A stretch of DNA of 64,000 nt from Methylocystis sp. ATCC 49242. GTDB lineage: Bacteria; Pseudomonadota; Alphaproteobacteria; Rhizobiales; Beijerinckiaceae. The stretch lies in assembly GCF_000188155.2 (NCBI RefSeq), contig NZ_KE124774.1:966736-1030735 (forward strand), read 5' to 3'. Below, piece after piece: positions 34,130-44,030 of this stretch. Both the position numbers and the translations under genes were made by a program. Every line of letters starts with the position of its first letter. The first letter of the stretch is position 1. The notes below the pieces were generated by a model. The model was not told the origin of the DNA, did not search any database, and worked only from the letters and a program-made list of their open reading frames with translations.

Positions 34130-35179
34130 ATGAGCAACTCAGAGCGCAAACCGCGCCCACGCGCCTTCCGACTTCAGGGCGACGAGACGGTGACGACCAA
34201 GGCCAAGCCGCAGGTCATCGAGCCCGACGTCGATGTTTTCGCCCGTGAGGCGGCGGAACTCGTCGACGGCATGACCGGGGACGAGTCGGCCGTCGCGGCG
34301 GCGCAGGCAAATGGGCTGCTGCGACGTTACGTCTTTTCATGGGGCGGGATTTTCTTCTCGGCGCTCAGCGGGCTCATTTCGCTCGGGCTGACCGTCTGGG
34401 CGTGGAACCTGGTCGAAGACCTCTTCAGCCGCTCTCTCGTTCTGGGCACGATCGGATTCGCGCTCGCGGCCCTGACAGCCGTGGCGGCGCTCGTCTTCCT
34501 TACGCGCGAACTCTTGGCGATCGCGCGCCAGAACCGCATCGCCAAATTGCACAAGTTGCTCGCCGACGCCCATTCGGCCGACGATGGCAAAGCCGCCCGC
34601 GAGCATGTGGCGGAACTCTGCAAGATTTACGAGCATCGTCCCGACATGGCGCGCGCGCGCGCCCAGGTCGGCGATTACGTCAAGCAGATCATCGACGGAC
34701 GCGATCTCATCGATCTCGCCGAGCGAAATCTCATCAGGCCGCTCGACGATCAGGCGCGCCGCGAAATCGCCGCGGCGGCGAAGCGCGTGTCCGTCGTTAC
34801 GGCCGTCAGCCCGCGCGCCTTGCTCGATGTGATCTTCGTTGCGGGACAAGTCATCTTCCTGATGCGCCGAGTGTCGGAAATCTACGGAGGGCGGCCGGGC
34901 CTGTTCGGCTTCTTCCGCCTCGCGCGCTCGGTCGGCGCGCATCTCGCGATTACCGGCGTCGTCGCCGTGGGCGACACGCTCTTGCAGCAGGTCATCGGCC
35001 ATGGCGTGGCCTCGCGCCTGTCGGCGAAACTCGGCGAGGGCGTGCTGAACGGCCTGCTCACCGCGCGCGTCGGACTTTCCGCCATGGCGGTGTGCCGCCC
35101 TACTCCCTTCGTCGCCGAGAAGCCCCCGACCGTCGGCGATGTCGCGCCCTTCCTGTTCGGCGACAAATCCAAGAGCTGA
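34130..35179 (+). CDS. UPF0283/TIGR01620-type membrane protein (YcjF-like)
   Basis: 349 residues. It has a hydrophilic N-terminus, two adjacent helices at about 70-120 ([20 protein letters not shown], then [19 protein letters not shown]) and a DUF697-like C-terminal domain with [20 protein letters not shown] and a terminal ...CRPTPF. Homologues usually sit next to a YcjX GTPase-like gene, which is not present here. AGGA precedes the ATG. It ends 4 bases before xthA. Confidence 0.88.
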   Translation: MSNSERKPRPRAFRLQGDETVTTKAKPQVIEPDVDVFAREAAELVDGMTGDESAVAAAQANGLLRRYVFSWGGIFFSALSGLISLGLTVWAWNLVEDLFSRSLVLGTIGFALAALTAVAALVFLTRELLAIARQNRIAKLHKLLADAHSADDGKAAREHVAELCKIYEHRPDMARARAQVGDYVKQIIDGRDLIDLAERNLIRPLDDQARREIAAAAKRVSVVTAVSPRALLDVIFVAGQVIFLMRRVSEIYGGRPGLFGFFRLARSVGAHLAITGVVAVGDTLLQQVIGHGVASRLSAKLGEGVLNGLLTARVGLSAMAVCRPTPFVAEKPPTVGDVAPFLFGDKSKS

Positions 35180-35183
35180 AGAT

Positions 35184-35984
35184 TTGAAGATCACGACCTG
35201 GAACATCAATTCCGTGCGGCTGCGAATGCCGCTCGTCGCGCATTTTCTGAAGACGCGCGCGCCCGATGTGCTCTGCCTGCAGGAAACCAAATGCCGCGAC
35301 GCGGAATTTCCGATGAAGGATTTCCATGCGCTCGGCTATCGACATGTGGCGATCAACGGGCAGAAGGGCTACCACGGCGTCGCGGTCGTTTCGAAAAAGC
35401 CGCTGCGTTTCGTCGAGAAACGCGATTTCTGCGAGAAAGGCGACGCCCGCCACATCGCCGTCGAGATCGAGGCCAAGAGCGGGCCCATCATGCTGCACAA
35501 TTTCTATGTGCCGGCGGGCGGAGACGAGCCCGATGTCGAGATCAATCCGAAGTTCGCGCACAAGCTCGATTTTCTCGACGAAATGAAGAGCTGGATCGAA
35601 ACGGAAGGCGTCACGAAAGGCCGGGTCGCGCTGGTCGGCGACCTGAACATTGCGCCGCTCGAACATGACGTCTGGAGCCACAAGGCGCTGCTGAAAGTCG
35701 TGAGCCATACGCCCGTCGAGGTCGAGAAGCTGACGGACGTCTTTCGCGCCGGCAGATGGATAGACGCCATGCGTCATTTCGTGCCGGCCGACGAAAAGCT
35801 CTATACTTGGTGGAGTTATCGTGCAGCGGATTGGGCGGCGTCCAACCGCGGCCGACGGCTCGATCATATTCTGGTGAGCGAAGCGCTCGGCGGCGCGCTT
35901 TCGCGGCTGGACGTCCTGCAGGAAGCGCGCGGCTGGGAACGGCCGTCGGACCATGTGCCGGTGACGATCGAACTGTCGGAGTAG
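35184..35984 (+). CDS. xthA: Exodeoxyribonuclease III
   Basis: 266 residues. AP endonuclease/3'-exonuclease of base-excision repair. Motifs are KITTWNINSVRLR, LCLQETKCRD (catalytic Glu), RVALVGDLNIAP (Asp/Asn), TWWSYRA and the final SDHVPVTIEL (Asp-His). The conserved start MKITTWNIN requires a TTG initiation codon at 35184; the frame upstream overlaps the end of the preceding gene and is not family-like. A GAGCTGAAG region lies upstream. Confidence 0.94.
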   Translation: MKITTWNINSVRLRMPLVAHFLKTRAPDVLCLQETKCRDAEFPMKDFHALGYRHVAINGQKGYHGVAVVSKKPLRFVEKRDFCEKGDARHIAVEIEAKSGPIMLHNFYVPAGGDEPDVEINPKFAHKLDFLDEMKSWIETEGVTKGRVALVGDLNIAPLEHDVWSHKALLKVVSHTPVEVEKLTDVFRAGRWIDAMRHFVPADEKLYTWWSYRAADWAASNRGRRLDHILVSEALGGALSRLDVLQEARGWERPSDHVPVTIELSE

Positions 35985-36006
35985 GCATCGAGCGACAGGA
36001 GGCCAA

Positions 36007-36948
36007 ATGATCGCCCGCGACCTGATGAACAGTGACTTCCCCTTTGTGACCGTCGACGCTGATCTCGACTATGTCGCAAAGCTGCTCGCTGAATGTGGTC
36101 TCGGCGCGGTTCCCGTCGTCGACGAACGTCGCGCGCCCATCGGCATCGTCACACGCAGCAATCTCGAAGAGAAGATCCAGGCGCCGGGCGCTGACCTCGG
36201 CGAAATACCCGAATTCCTGTTGCGCAATCGCCGCCGGCCGCCACTGCGCGCCAATGGCCGCGCGCTGCGCGACGTGATGACCACGCCCGCGATTTCCGTG
36301 CCCGAAACGGCGGCGCTCGCCGACATCGCGCGAATGATGGAGTCCTGCAAGCTCAAACGCATTCCCGTTGTCGATGGCGACAGGATCATCGGCCTCCTGC
36401 TGCGCAAGGAGGTGATGAATGCAATGAGCGCCGCCGCTTCGACGCAGGAAGCCGGCCGCACACGTCCCGTCATCACCCTGCCCCAGCATGTCGAACCGAC
36501 CGACCGCTGCGCGGTCGCGTCAGCGGAGGAATTTCGTGAGCTCGTGGCGGCGCATGAGCGCAATCTGGACGCAGAGCGCGCCGAACGTCAGCGGATCGTC
36601 CGCGAATCACGCGACGAACGCATCAGGGAACTCGCAAAACGGCGCCTGACCGACGGGCAATGGCGAGAGATGTTGCATCAGGCCCGGCGCAACGCCGCGG
36701 CCGGCCTGACTGAATACATGCTGGTCCGCTTTCCTTCGCAGCTTTGTTCCGATGGCGGCCGCGCCATCAACGCGCCCGATCATCACTGGCCGGAGACGCT
36801 GCGCGGCGAGCCGGCCGACATTTTCCGGCGCTGGCGCAATGAGCTGCAACCGCGGGGCTTCAAGATCGCGGCGCAGATCATCGACTTTCCCGAAGGGATT
36901 CCGGGCGACGCCGCGCTCTTTCTGATCTGGGGCGCAGGCGCTTCCTGA
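36007..36948 (+). CDS. Twin-CBS-domain protein with charged C-terminal region
   Basis: 313 residues. CBS1 at about 1-55 (ARDLMNSDFPFVTVDADLD, GAVPVVDERRAPIGIVTRS) and CBS2 at about 85-140 (LRDVMTTPAISVPETAAL, LKRIPVVDGDRIIGLLLR). The C-terminal half has a charged helical stretch (ERNLDAERAERQRIVRESRD) and an unrecognised domain ending FLIWGAGAS. CBS pairs bind adenosine nucleotides, so a ligand-sensing role is likely. AGGAGG precedes the ATG; it follows xthA by 22 bases. Confidence 0.85.
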   Translation: MIARDLMNSDFPFVTVDADLDYVAKLLAECGLGAVPVVDERRAPIGIVTRSNLEEKIQAPGADLGEIPEFLLRNRRRPPLRANGRALRDVMTTPAISVPETAALADIARMMESCKLKRIPVVDGDRIIGLLLRKEVMNAMSAAASTQEAGRTRPVITLPQHVEPTDRCAVASAEEFRELVAAHERNLDAERAERQRIVRESRDERIRELAKRRLTDGQWREMLHQARRNAAAGLTEYMLVRFPSQLCSDGGRAINAPDHHWPETLRGEPADIFRRWRNELQPRGFKIAAQIIDFPEGIPGDAALFLIWGAGAS

Positions 36949-36953
36949 CGGGT

Positions 36954-37439
36954 TTACTGCTTCCGGGCGTCCGCGACGGCGCGCAGCTCCGCCAGCGAGG
37001 AGAATCGCTCCGACCCCGTCGCGGTGCGCATCTCCACCGAGCCGTCGGAATACATCACATAAGTGGCTTCGCCCGCCGTGTAGCGATCGACTTCCGTCGG
37101 CTCTTCCAAGGGCTTTTCCGCCGGCGCTTCGACTGGCTTTGCCGCAACTGCCGGTTTCGGCGGCGGCGCAGGCGGCGCGGCTGTCGAAACGGGCGGAGCA
37201 GCTATTACCGCCGGCGTGTCGCTCGCGACCTGCGGCGCAAGACGCGCCAGATGCGCCACGACGCGGCCGAGCGCGATCGTCACCACGCCGCCTGACAGCG
37301 CGACCGCGCCGGAGATGAAAAGGCTCCAACCGCGCTCGAGCTGGATGAGATCCCAACCAGACCACATGCCGTATCCGCCCGCGGCCGCCAGCAGCAGCCC
37401 CGACGTCGTGACGCCCAATCCTGACAAGTTGCGTTTCAT
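36954..37439 (-). CDS. Membrane protein with two helices and a cytoplasmic or periplasmic tail
   Basis: 161 residues from MKRNLSGLGVTTSG. Two hydrophobic helices (GLLLAAAGGYGMWSGW and LFISGAVALSGGVVTIALG) are followed by a Pro/Ala-rich linker and a short end with YVMYSDGSVEMRTATGSERF. The last motif suggests a small beta unit. I cannot assign a family. It is convergent with the CBS gene, 5 bases apart. Confidence 0.72.
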   Translation of the reverse strand: MKRNLSGLGVTTSGLLLAAAGGYGMWSGWDLIQLERGWSLFISGAVALSGGVVTIALGRVVAHLARLAPQVASDTPAVIAAPPVSTAAPPAPPPKPAVAAKPVEAPAEKPLEEPTEVDRYTAGEATYVMYSDGSVEMRTATGSERFSSLAELRAVADARKQ

Positions 37440-37851
37440 GTCGTTCCCGCAATTCGAGCCGTGCGGTTGTATCACAACACGCGCGGCGCGGCATGCCGGG
37501 AAAGGCAAGGCTTCAGTCGGAATCAAATACTTTATTTTACATTATATATACATAAAGACCGTAGACGCGGCAGAAGCTCGACCTTAGGCATAGGCTCAAT
37601 ATATATGATATCTTGATATCAAATTTTCAATATGTTGATTTTTTGCCAGCGGCCGAAATGTCGACGCTCCATTTTTTTCCATATAAATCAGCTATTTATA
37701 AAATAACTTAGAATGCGTCTTGATGCCGCATAGTATAATCCACACCTAATACAAACCTCCTGCTGATCGGCCGATAAAGCGGCGGGCCAATGCATCACGC
37801 CCCCCGGGGCACTCGGTCCGGGGGTTACCGAAACTCAATGGAGACGCATTA
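37440..37851 (+). promoter_or_regulatory. AT-rich leader/promoter region of the second pmoD-like gene
   Basis: About 410 bases, of which 37520-37760 is far richer in A+T than anything else in the first 50 kb. It has TATA-like words (CATTATATATACATAAAG, TATTTATAAAATAAC) and an imperfect palindrome TGATATCTTGATATCA near 37608. Closer to the gene a CCCCCGGGGCACTCGGTCC GC block could pair. No reading frame is convincing. It probably contains the promoter and regulator sites of the gene at 37852, or is a remnant of foreign DNA. Confidence 0.5.
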
Positions 37852-38472
37852 ATGAAGGGCTTGTCGCTCAAAAGCGGTCTTGCGGCCGCCGCTCTTACCC
37901 TGGTCGCCGCGGTCGGCGTCAATCTCGCGCCATCCGCCGCATTGGCGCATGGCGGCGTGAAGCTCGAACAGGACGAATGCGTCCTGCGCATCGGCCCCAA
38001 TACGATGCACTTCATCGGCTATCAGCGTACGGGGGAAGAACAGGAATTTTGCGAGGACATCGCCCAGACCGGTCCGACTGTCATCGCGCTCGAAGCCGTC
38101 TCCGAGGAGCTGCGCGACATGGCTATCGGCGTGCGCGTGATCAAGGATGTCGGCGGCGAGGCGAATGAGAAGGGCGACCTGACGGCCGCCACCGTCTTCT
38201 TCATGGAGCCGAAGGTCTACCGCAACGGCATCATGACTTTCGAGCACGACTTCAAGGACGCCGGCCATTACGTCGGCATCGTGACGGTGCGCGACGATCT
38301 CGGCAATGAGTGGACCTCACGCTTCCCCTTCACGGTTGGCCTCTACACCTTCTGGGGAATGATCGAATACATCCTCTACGGAGTTGGCTTCGTGGCGCTG
38401 GTGGTGGGGATGTGGCTCGCCATTCGCGCGAAGGCGAACAAGGCCGCACAACCGGCCGACGTGACGGCCTGA
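37852..38472 (+). CDS. pmoD2: Second PmoD-like copper protein
   Basis: 206 residues, exactly the length of the pmoD product at 46568. A signal peptide ending AALA gives a predicted mature N-terminus His-Gly-Gly. The metal region aligns with pmoD: Cys43, His53 and Cys67 at spacing C-x9-H-x13-C, shared with the paralogue, and an adjacent Met52. Later FEHDFKDAGHYVGIVTV matches the paralogue's VEHNFANNGHYIGLVTL. A single C-terminal helix (YGVGFVALVVGMWLAIRAK) anchors it. PmoD proteins of methanotrophs bind copper in a CuA-like site. The symbol is by analogy. It stands alone, ended by a terminator at 38497. Confidence 0.85.
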   Translation: MKGLSLKSGLAAAALTLVAAVGVNLAPSAALAHGGVKLEQDECVLRIGPNTMHFIGYQRTGEEQEFCEDIAQTGPTVIALEAVSEELRDMAIGVRVIKDVGGEANEKGDLTAATVFFMEPKVYRNGIMTFEHDFKDAGHYVGIVTVRDDLGNEWTSRFPFTVGLYTFWGMIEYILYGVGFVALVVGMWLAIRAKANKAAQPADVTA

Positions 38473-38496
38473 GCCTCTGATAGACAAGGAATGATG

Positions 38497-38525
38497 GGCC
38501 CGGCGTGAGCCGGGCCTTTCTGTTT
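38497..38525 (+). terminator. Terminator after pmoD2
   Basis: GGCCCGGC/GCCGGGCC stem with a GTGA loop followed by TTTCTGTTT, 24 bases after the stop. Confidence 0.88.
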
Positions 38526-38642
38526 GTGCGACGACGGCGCGAAATCGGGCGCCGCGGCTATTCTTCGATATTGCCGCACCGAAGCGGTGGAGCTAGTTAA
38601 CCGCAGGGCCCTTGAAGCTCTATTCCTTGTCAGGAGAGAATT

Positions 38643-39239
38643 ATGTCCTTCACCCTTGAAGACCTCCCTTACGCCTACGACGCTCTTCAGCCGTATTTGT
38701 CGCGCGAATCCTTCGAGTACCACCACGACAAGCACCACGCGACCTATGTGACGAACGCCAACAACCTCGTCAAAGGCACGGAATATGAGGGCAAGCCGAT
38801 CGAGGAAGTGATCGTGACGGCCTTCAATCGGAACACGCCGATCTTCAACAATGTCGCGCAGCACTACAATCATCACCACTACTGGAAGTGGATGAAGCCG
38901 AATGGCGGCGGCGCAATCCCCGGCAAGATCGAGAAGCTGATCGTCGAGTCGTTCGGCTCGGTCGACAAGTTCAAGGAAGACTTCCAGAAGGAAGGCCTCG
39001 CGCAATTCGGCTCGGGCTGGGTTTGGCTCGAAATGAAAGACGGCAAGCTCGCCATCCGCAAGACGCCGAACGCGGAAAATCCGTTGGTGCACGGCGCAGC
39101 GCCGCTCCTCGTCGCGGACGTTTGGGAGCACTCTTATTACATCGACTACCGCAATCGCCGCGCCGACTATCTCAAGGCCTTCCTCGACCATCTCGTGAAC
39201 TGGGAACACGTCGAGGAAATGTACGACGCAGCCGTGTAA
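38643..39239 (+). CDS. sodB: Iron/manganese superoxide dismutase
   Basis: 198 residues. Metal ligands are in FEYHHDKHHATYV (first His), NVAQHYNHHHYW (second His) and VADVWEHSYYIDY (Asp and His). The start MSFTLEDLPYAYDALQPYL has AGGAG upstream. The FxxHxxQ-type pattern QFGSGWVWLE is more iron-like, but metal choice is not certain. It removes superoxide made by the aerobic methane-oxidising chain. Confidence 0.96.
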   Translation: MSFTLEDLPYAYDALQPYLSRESFEYHHDKHHATYVTNANNLVKGTEYEGKPIEEVIVTAFNRNTPIFNNVAQHYNHHHYWKWMKPNGGGAIPGKIEKLIVESFGSVDKFKEDFQKEGLAQFGSGWVWLEMKDGKLAIRKTPNAENPLVHGAAPLLVADVWEHSYYIDYRNRRADYLKAFLDHLVNWEHVEEMYDAAV

Positions 39240-39304
39240 AGGTCGCGCGCGGCGCGAAGGTCGTCCAATCGCGCCGCGCAGCTCGGCTCTCGACCTTGCT
39301 TGCG

Positions 39305-39342
39305 CCGACAAAAAAGGACCGGACTTTCGTCCGATCCTTTAA
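39305..39342 (-). terminator. Hairpin terminator
   Basis: An AAAGGACCGGAC/GTCCGATCCTTT stem with a TTTC loop and one mismatch. On the minus strand it is followed by six T, ending the gene at 39367; it also lies 70 bases after sodB and could act on both strands. Confidence 0.75.
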
Positions 39343-39366
39343 AAAAATGTTCCACGGTCAGGCGGG

Positions 39367-39576
39367 TTAAAAGCAGCGCCTCACGCGCACGCCGTTGATG
39401 AAGACGAAGCGGCATACCGGCACCCTGCGCACGACGGCTGCCCCGCGCGGGCCGGCGCAACCGGCGCGATAAACGCCGCGTGCGCAGACGACGGCGTTGG
39501 CTTCATCAGGCTGCGCCGTCATCGTTGCGGCGAATGTCAGCAGGCCGAGGCCGGCAAGAGCAAGATATTTCATCAC
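39367..39576 (-). CDS. Small secreted cysteine-containing protein
   Basis: 69 residues. The signal peptide (MMKYLALAGLGLLTFAATM ending ANA) gives a mature part of about 40 residues, VVCARGVYRAGCAGPRG then VCRFVFINGVRVRRCF, with four cysteines able to form two disulfides. Similar VVCARGVYRAGCAGPRG peptides occur widely in Rhizobiales in my memory; function unknown. AAAGGA precedes the start. Confidence 0.78.
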   Translation of the reverse strand: MMKYLALAGLGLLTFAATMTAQPDEANAVVCARGVYRAGCAGPRGAAVVRRVPVCRFVFINGVRVRRCF

Positions 39577-39606
39577 GAATGTCCTTTCTTTACGATCGCG
39601 CCACTG

Positions 39607-40155
39607 TTACGGCGCGAGAACTTTCGGCTTCGCCTCGACGACCGCCTTGAGATTGGCGAGACCTTGCTCGAACTGCCCCCCGACCATCTTATCCATATTC
39701 ATGAAAACGCTCATGGCCTTGCCCATGAATTCGTGTTTGCCAGACATGACCCAGGTGATTTCGGTCTGGTTTTCGCCCACGGGCTTCAGATCGAACTGGA
39801 CGTCGTTGACGGCCTGCATCGGCTTCTGGAACGCGATCTTGATCCGAACCCGCTCGTTCTGGGTGCTCTCGATGATCTTCATCCTGCCGGCGCCCACCTG
39901 TTTGTTGCCGGACCACGACATTATAGCCCCGGCGCCGAGTGGCGAGCCTTCAAACGCGATCGTCTGATTGGGATCGAGCTTCGCCCATGGCGACCAGAGC
40001 TCCCAATTGTGAAGATCGTTTATCTCGGGGTAGATGGCCTCGGGCTGCGCATTGACGACAGCCGAACGCGCGATGCGGAAAGTGTCCGCCTGCAAGGAAA
40101 TATAAGCGATCAGGGCGCTTACCGCGCCGAGCAAAAGCAACAGAAACAGGGTCAT
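39607..40155 (-). CDS. Membrane-anchored SRPBCC (START-like) protein
   Basis: 182 residues. One N-terminal helix (TLFLLLLLGAVSALIAYIS) precedes a polyketide-cyclase/START fold: IARSAVVNAQPEAIYPEIND, LHNWELWSPWAKLDPNQ and the C-terminal amphipathic helix KMVGGQFEQGLANLKAVVEA. Such domains bind hydrophobic ligands. GGAG precedes the ATG at 40155. No partner gene is obvious. Confidence 0.82.
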   Translation of the reverse strand: MTLFLLLLLGAVSALIAYISLQADTFRIARSAVVNAQPEAIYPEINDLHNWELWSPWAKLDPNQTIAFEGSPLGAGAIMSWSGNKQVGAGRMKIIESTQNERVRIKIAFQKPMQAVNDVQFDLKPVGENQTEITWVMSGKHEFMGKAMSVFMNMDKMVGGQFEQGLANLKAVVEAKPKVLAP

Positions 40156-40254
40156 TCGCGCCACTCCGGTCGATGCGCGAGCCTGGGGAAGACTCGCGCT
40201 TTTTCGACAATCTAGGGCGCATGGGCGCGCCGCGTAAAGGCGGCGACGCGACCA

Positions 40255-40292
40255 GAGCAAATTCGGTGAATTCGAATTCGCCGAATTTGCTC
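40255..40292. repeat. 38-base near-perfect palindrome
   Basis: The bases at 40255-40292 are their own reverse complement apart from one T/G pair (40267 with 40280), with two overlapping EcoRI-type GAATTC cores at the centre and GAGCAAATTCGG arms. It lies between the aspartate aminotransferase stop and the SRPBCC start, both minus-strand genes. As RNA it forms an 18-19 pair hairpin with no U-tract, so it may be an attenuator, processing site or operator. Confidence 0.7.
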
Positions 40293-40350
40293 CCGCTTCA
40301 TATCCTGTTGCGCGTTCGAAAGGAAAACCGCCGACACTTTGCTCAGCGCT

Positions 40351-41634
<1,284 letters not shown>

Positions 41635-41766
41635 TCAATGGAAAAGCCAATGTTTGCGAGCGCCGAATATTGCTGGTGCGGCGCGGCACACAGCTTGGAC
41701 GTCGCCATTAATCGGATATTTGGGACCGGACAGGCTTAATGCGGCGAGCCAAACGGGGGCTTGCCG

Positions 41767-42726
41767 ATGTCTGCTCGACTGCTGACCTACGCGGATTACT
41801 GGCGTCTCGGCGTCATTTTCGGCTGCGTGGCGCTTTTCGAACTTTTCTCGCCCTTCACGGCGCTGCGAGTGGACTGGAGCACGCTCATCCCCGTCTATCT
41901 GATGGCCGGCGCGCTCACCGGCGTCGGTGTCGTCTATCGCCTGCTGGGGCGCGATGAGGGCATAGCGGCGACTGTTTTCGTCGTCGCGCAGATCGTCGTC
42001 TATTCGAATGTCGCCGTTCTGGACAACTACCTCGGCCTCGAACTTCGTCGCCCGCTGAACGACGCCTTCCTCGCCCGGGTCGACCAGGCGATGGGAATCG
42101 ACTGGTGGGGCTATGTCGTATGGGCGAAATCCAGTCCCCTCTTCGGCCGGATGCTGACCTTCGCCTATCTGACGTCGCTGCCGCAGGTGGCGGCAGCGAT
42201 CATTGTTCTCGGCTTCACGAAACGATTCGAGCGCCTCGACCGGTTTACCCTCGCCTTCATGTTTTCCTCGGCGCTGACGATCGCCCTCTGGACGGCCTTC
42301 CCGAGCTTCGGCGCCTTGCCCTTGCATTACGCGCAGGGTCTTGCCGATCCGACGTTCGAACTGGCCATGTCGAAAGAGGAAGCGCTGAAACTGCTGGCGT
42401 TGCACGTCGGGCCGACGCCGACCCTGCGCATGGAGGACTTCACCGGCCTCATCGGCTGCCCGTCCTTTCACACGGCGTTAGCCATATTGTCGGTTTACGC
42501 GCTGTGGGGAACGCCGTTTTTCGGAAAGCTCGCGATCATGCTGAACATCCTTGTTTTGATGTCGATTCCAGCCGATGGCGGGCATCATTTCGCCGATGTC
42601 GCGGTCGGCGCCGCCATTACCGTCCTTGCCCTGCGCCTCGCCGATTTTGCACTGCGGAGAAAAAGCATCGTCGAAATCGCGGCTTCTACTTCGGCTTCCG
42701 AGCTAACTGGCCGTGTTACAGCATAG
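41767..42726 (+). CDS. PAP2-superfamily membrane phosphatase/transferase
   Basis: 319 residues with about seven membrane helices. The C-terminal PAP2 signature is GCPSFHTALAILSVYALW and PADGGHHFADVAVGAA, with catalytic histidines in both. This arrangement resembles inositol phosphorylceramide synthase-like (Aur1-type) or lipid phosphate phosphatases. The start MSARLLTYADYWRL is at 41767, with a GGGGG stretch upstream; a TTG two codons earlier is possible. Confidence 0.85.
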   Translation: MSARLLTYADYWRLGVIFGCVALFELFSPFTALRVDWSTLIPVYLMAGALTGVGVVYRLLGRDEGIAATVFVVAQIVVYSNVAVLDNYLGLELRRPLNDAFLARVDQAMGIDWWGYVVWAKSSPLFGRMLTFAYLTSLPQVAAAIIVLGFTKRFERLDRFTLAFMFSSALTIALWTAFPSFGALPLHYAQGLADPTFELAMSKEEALKLLALHVGPTPTLRMEDFTGLIGCPSFHTALAILSVYALWGTPFFGKLAIMLNILVLMSIPADGGHHFADVAVGAAITVLALRLADFALRRKSIVEIAASTSASELTGRVTA

Positions 42727-42987
42727 TTCACGCAGCCTGCGGGAGTGCTGCAAGTGCGAAAGAAAAGCGACTCCGCAAGACGAATCAACTATTTGATCCG
42801 GCGGGTGGTTCAATTATTAAAAATTTATAAAAATTCCGAAAAGGCATGCAACTTTTTCCGCCGATCGTCGTTTCTACTGCAAGGACGCGGACGTAACACG
42901 GTCCGGAGCTCTTCCGCGGCGTCTGGAGGGAGCGGTCGCCGGGGTGTTGGGCAGCTACAAGGGCGAAATGCGAGAGGAATAAGTAAA

Positions 42988-43215
42988 ATGTCGCTCGTTG
43001 ATAAGTTCGACGATCAGATTGAACCCGCTTTCACGCGCAGCTTCGATCGCGAGTCGGCTCGTAGGCAGTTTCGTGTGTCGATCCTGCTGGTAGCCGCGAT
43101 GGCGACAGCGGCGTTCGTATTGGGCTTCGCTCTGCCGGTCAATTCCGTTCAAAAATCATCGCCGCTCGCCGACAACGGCGCCTTTTCGGGACGTCTGGTC
43201 TCGATGGAACGCTGA
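42988..43215 (+). CDS. Small single-helix membrane protein
   Basis: 75 residues from MSLVDKFDDQIEPAFTRSFD. A charged cytoplasmic part (RESARRQFRVS) leads into one helix (ILLVAAMATAAFVLGFALPV) and a short tail. GAGAGGAA precedes the ATG. The upstream 260 bases are AT-rich in part (TTAAAAATTTATAAAAATTC), consistent with a promoter. Unknown function. Confidence 0.7.
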   Translation: MSLVDKFDDQIEPAFTRSFDRESARRQFRVSILLVAAMATAAFVLGFALPVNSVQKSSPLADNGAFSGRLVSMER

Positions 43216-43351
43216 ACGGCGTTTTTGAATAAAGTCATTTACATAAGCGCGCGCCGCGAGGCGCGCGTTTGAATTTTTGCGAATAGTTGCTTCGCCGTAG
43301 CCTCGATACGCAGGATGCGGCGTCAAAGCCGCATCCCTCGCCGCGCGCCGG

Positions 43352-43960
43352 TTATTGCGCGCCTTCGGTCTTCTTCTCCTCATGATGGTGCTGGTGGCCG
43401 TGATGGCCCTCGTGCCCGGCTTCCGGCTTCGGCCCGGAGGTGTCCTTGTTGTGGGCTTTTTCCCAACGCTCCATCGCTTCGGCGTCATGCGCGTGCTTGG
43501 CGTCGGGCGCGTCGATCGCGGCGTCGATCACAACTTCGCCCGCCTTCTCGAAGACGAGCGTCATCTCGAGGCCCCAGCCGACTTCGAGATGCTTCTTGGC
43601 GTCGAGCAGCGCGACATAGGCGCCGCCGGGCGCAAGCGTGATCTTCTGCTTGGGCGGCAGCAACACCGGCGCTTCCAGCGCGAGATTCTTGGCGTCGCCA
43701 TGAATGACGGCGCTGCCGAATTTCTCGACCTTGACTGCGACGAGCTTGTCCGGGGTGTCGCCGTTGTTGTGAATGAAGGCGTAGAAAGACGCGTTCTTCT
43801 CGCCGTCCGCGGGGGCGCGGAGCCAGGGATGCTCCACCTTCAGCTTGCCCACGTCATATTCATGCGCCTGCGCTGAACCCCGCAGCGCAACGACTCCGAG
43901 AGCCGCGCCCGCGAGCAAAGAGCCCCCCGACGCCAAAAGATCACGCCGCTTGATCATCAT
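43352..43960 (-). CDS. pmoF: PCuAC-domain copper protein, PmoF-like
   Basis: 202 residues. The N-terminus MMIKRRDLLASGGSLLAGA has a twin-arginine-like pair, and cleavage after SAQA gives a mature protein starting His-Glu-Tyr. The DUF461/PCuAC domain spans about 35-145 (VEHPWLRAPADGEKNASFYA, FGSAVIHGDAKN). The canonical H-x-M copper motif is replaced by H-G-D. A C-terminal tail is very His-rich (GHEGHHGHQHHHEEKK). Methanotroph PCuAC proteins named PmoF use an N-terminal histidine brace, which this fits. It is last in the pmoD-copC-copD run. The symbol is by analogy. Confidence 0.85.
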   Translation of the reverse strand: MMIKRRDLLASGGSLLAGAALGVVALRGSAQAHEYDVGKLKVEHPWLRAPADGEKNASFYAFIHNNGDTPDKLVAVKVEKFGSAVIHGDAKNLALEAPVLLPPKQKITLAPGGAYVALLDAKKHLEVGWGLEMTLVFEKAGEVVIDAAIDAPDAKHAHDAEAMERWEKAHNKDTSGPKPEAGHEGHHGHQHHHEEKKTEGAQ

Positions 43961-44030
43961 CTTTCTCTCCCTTGATAGGCCAGCTTTGGCGCCGGCTTGA
44001 AAGCGCTTTTCTCTCACTCGCGCCAAAAGC

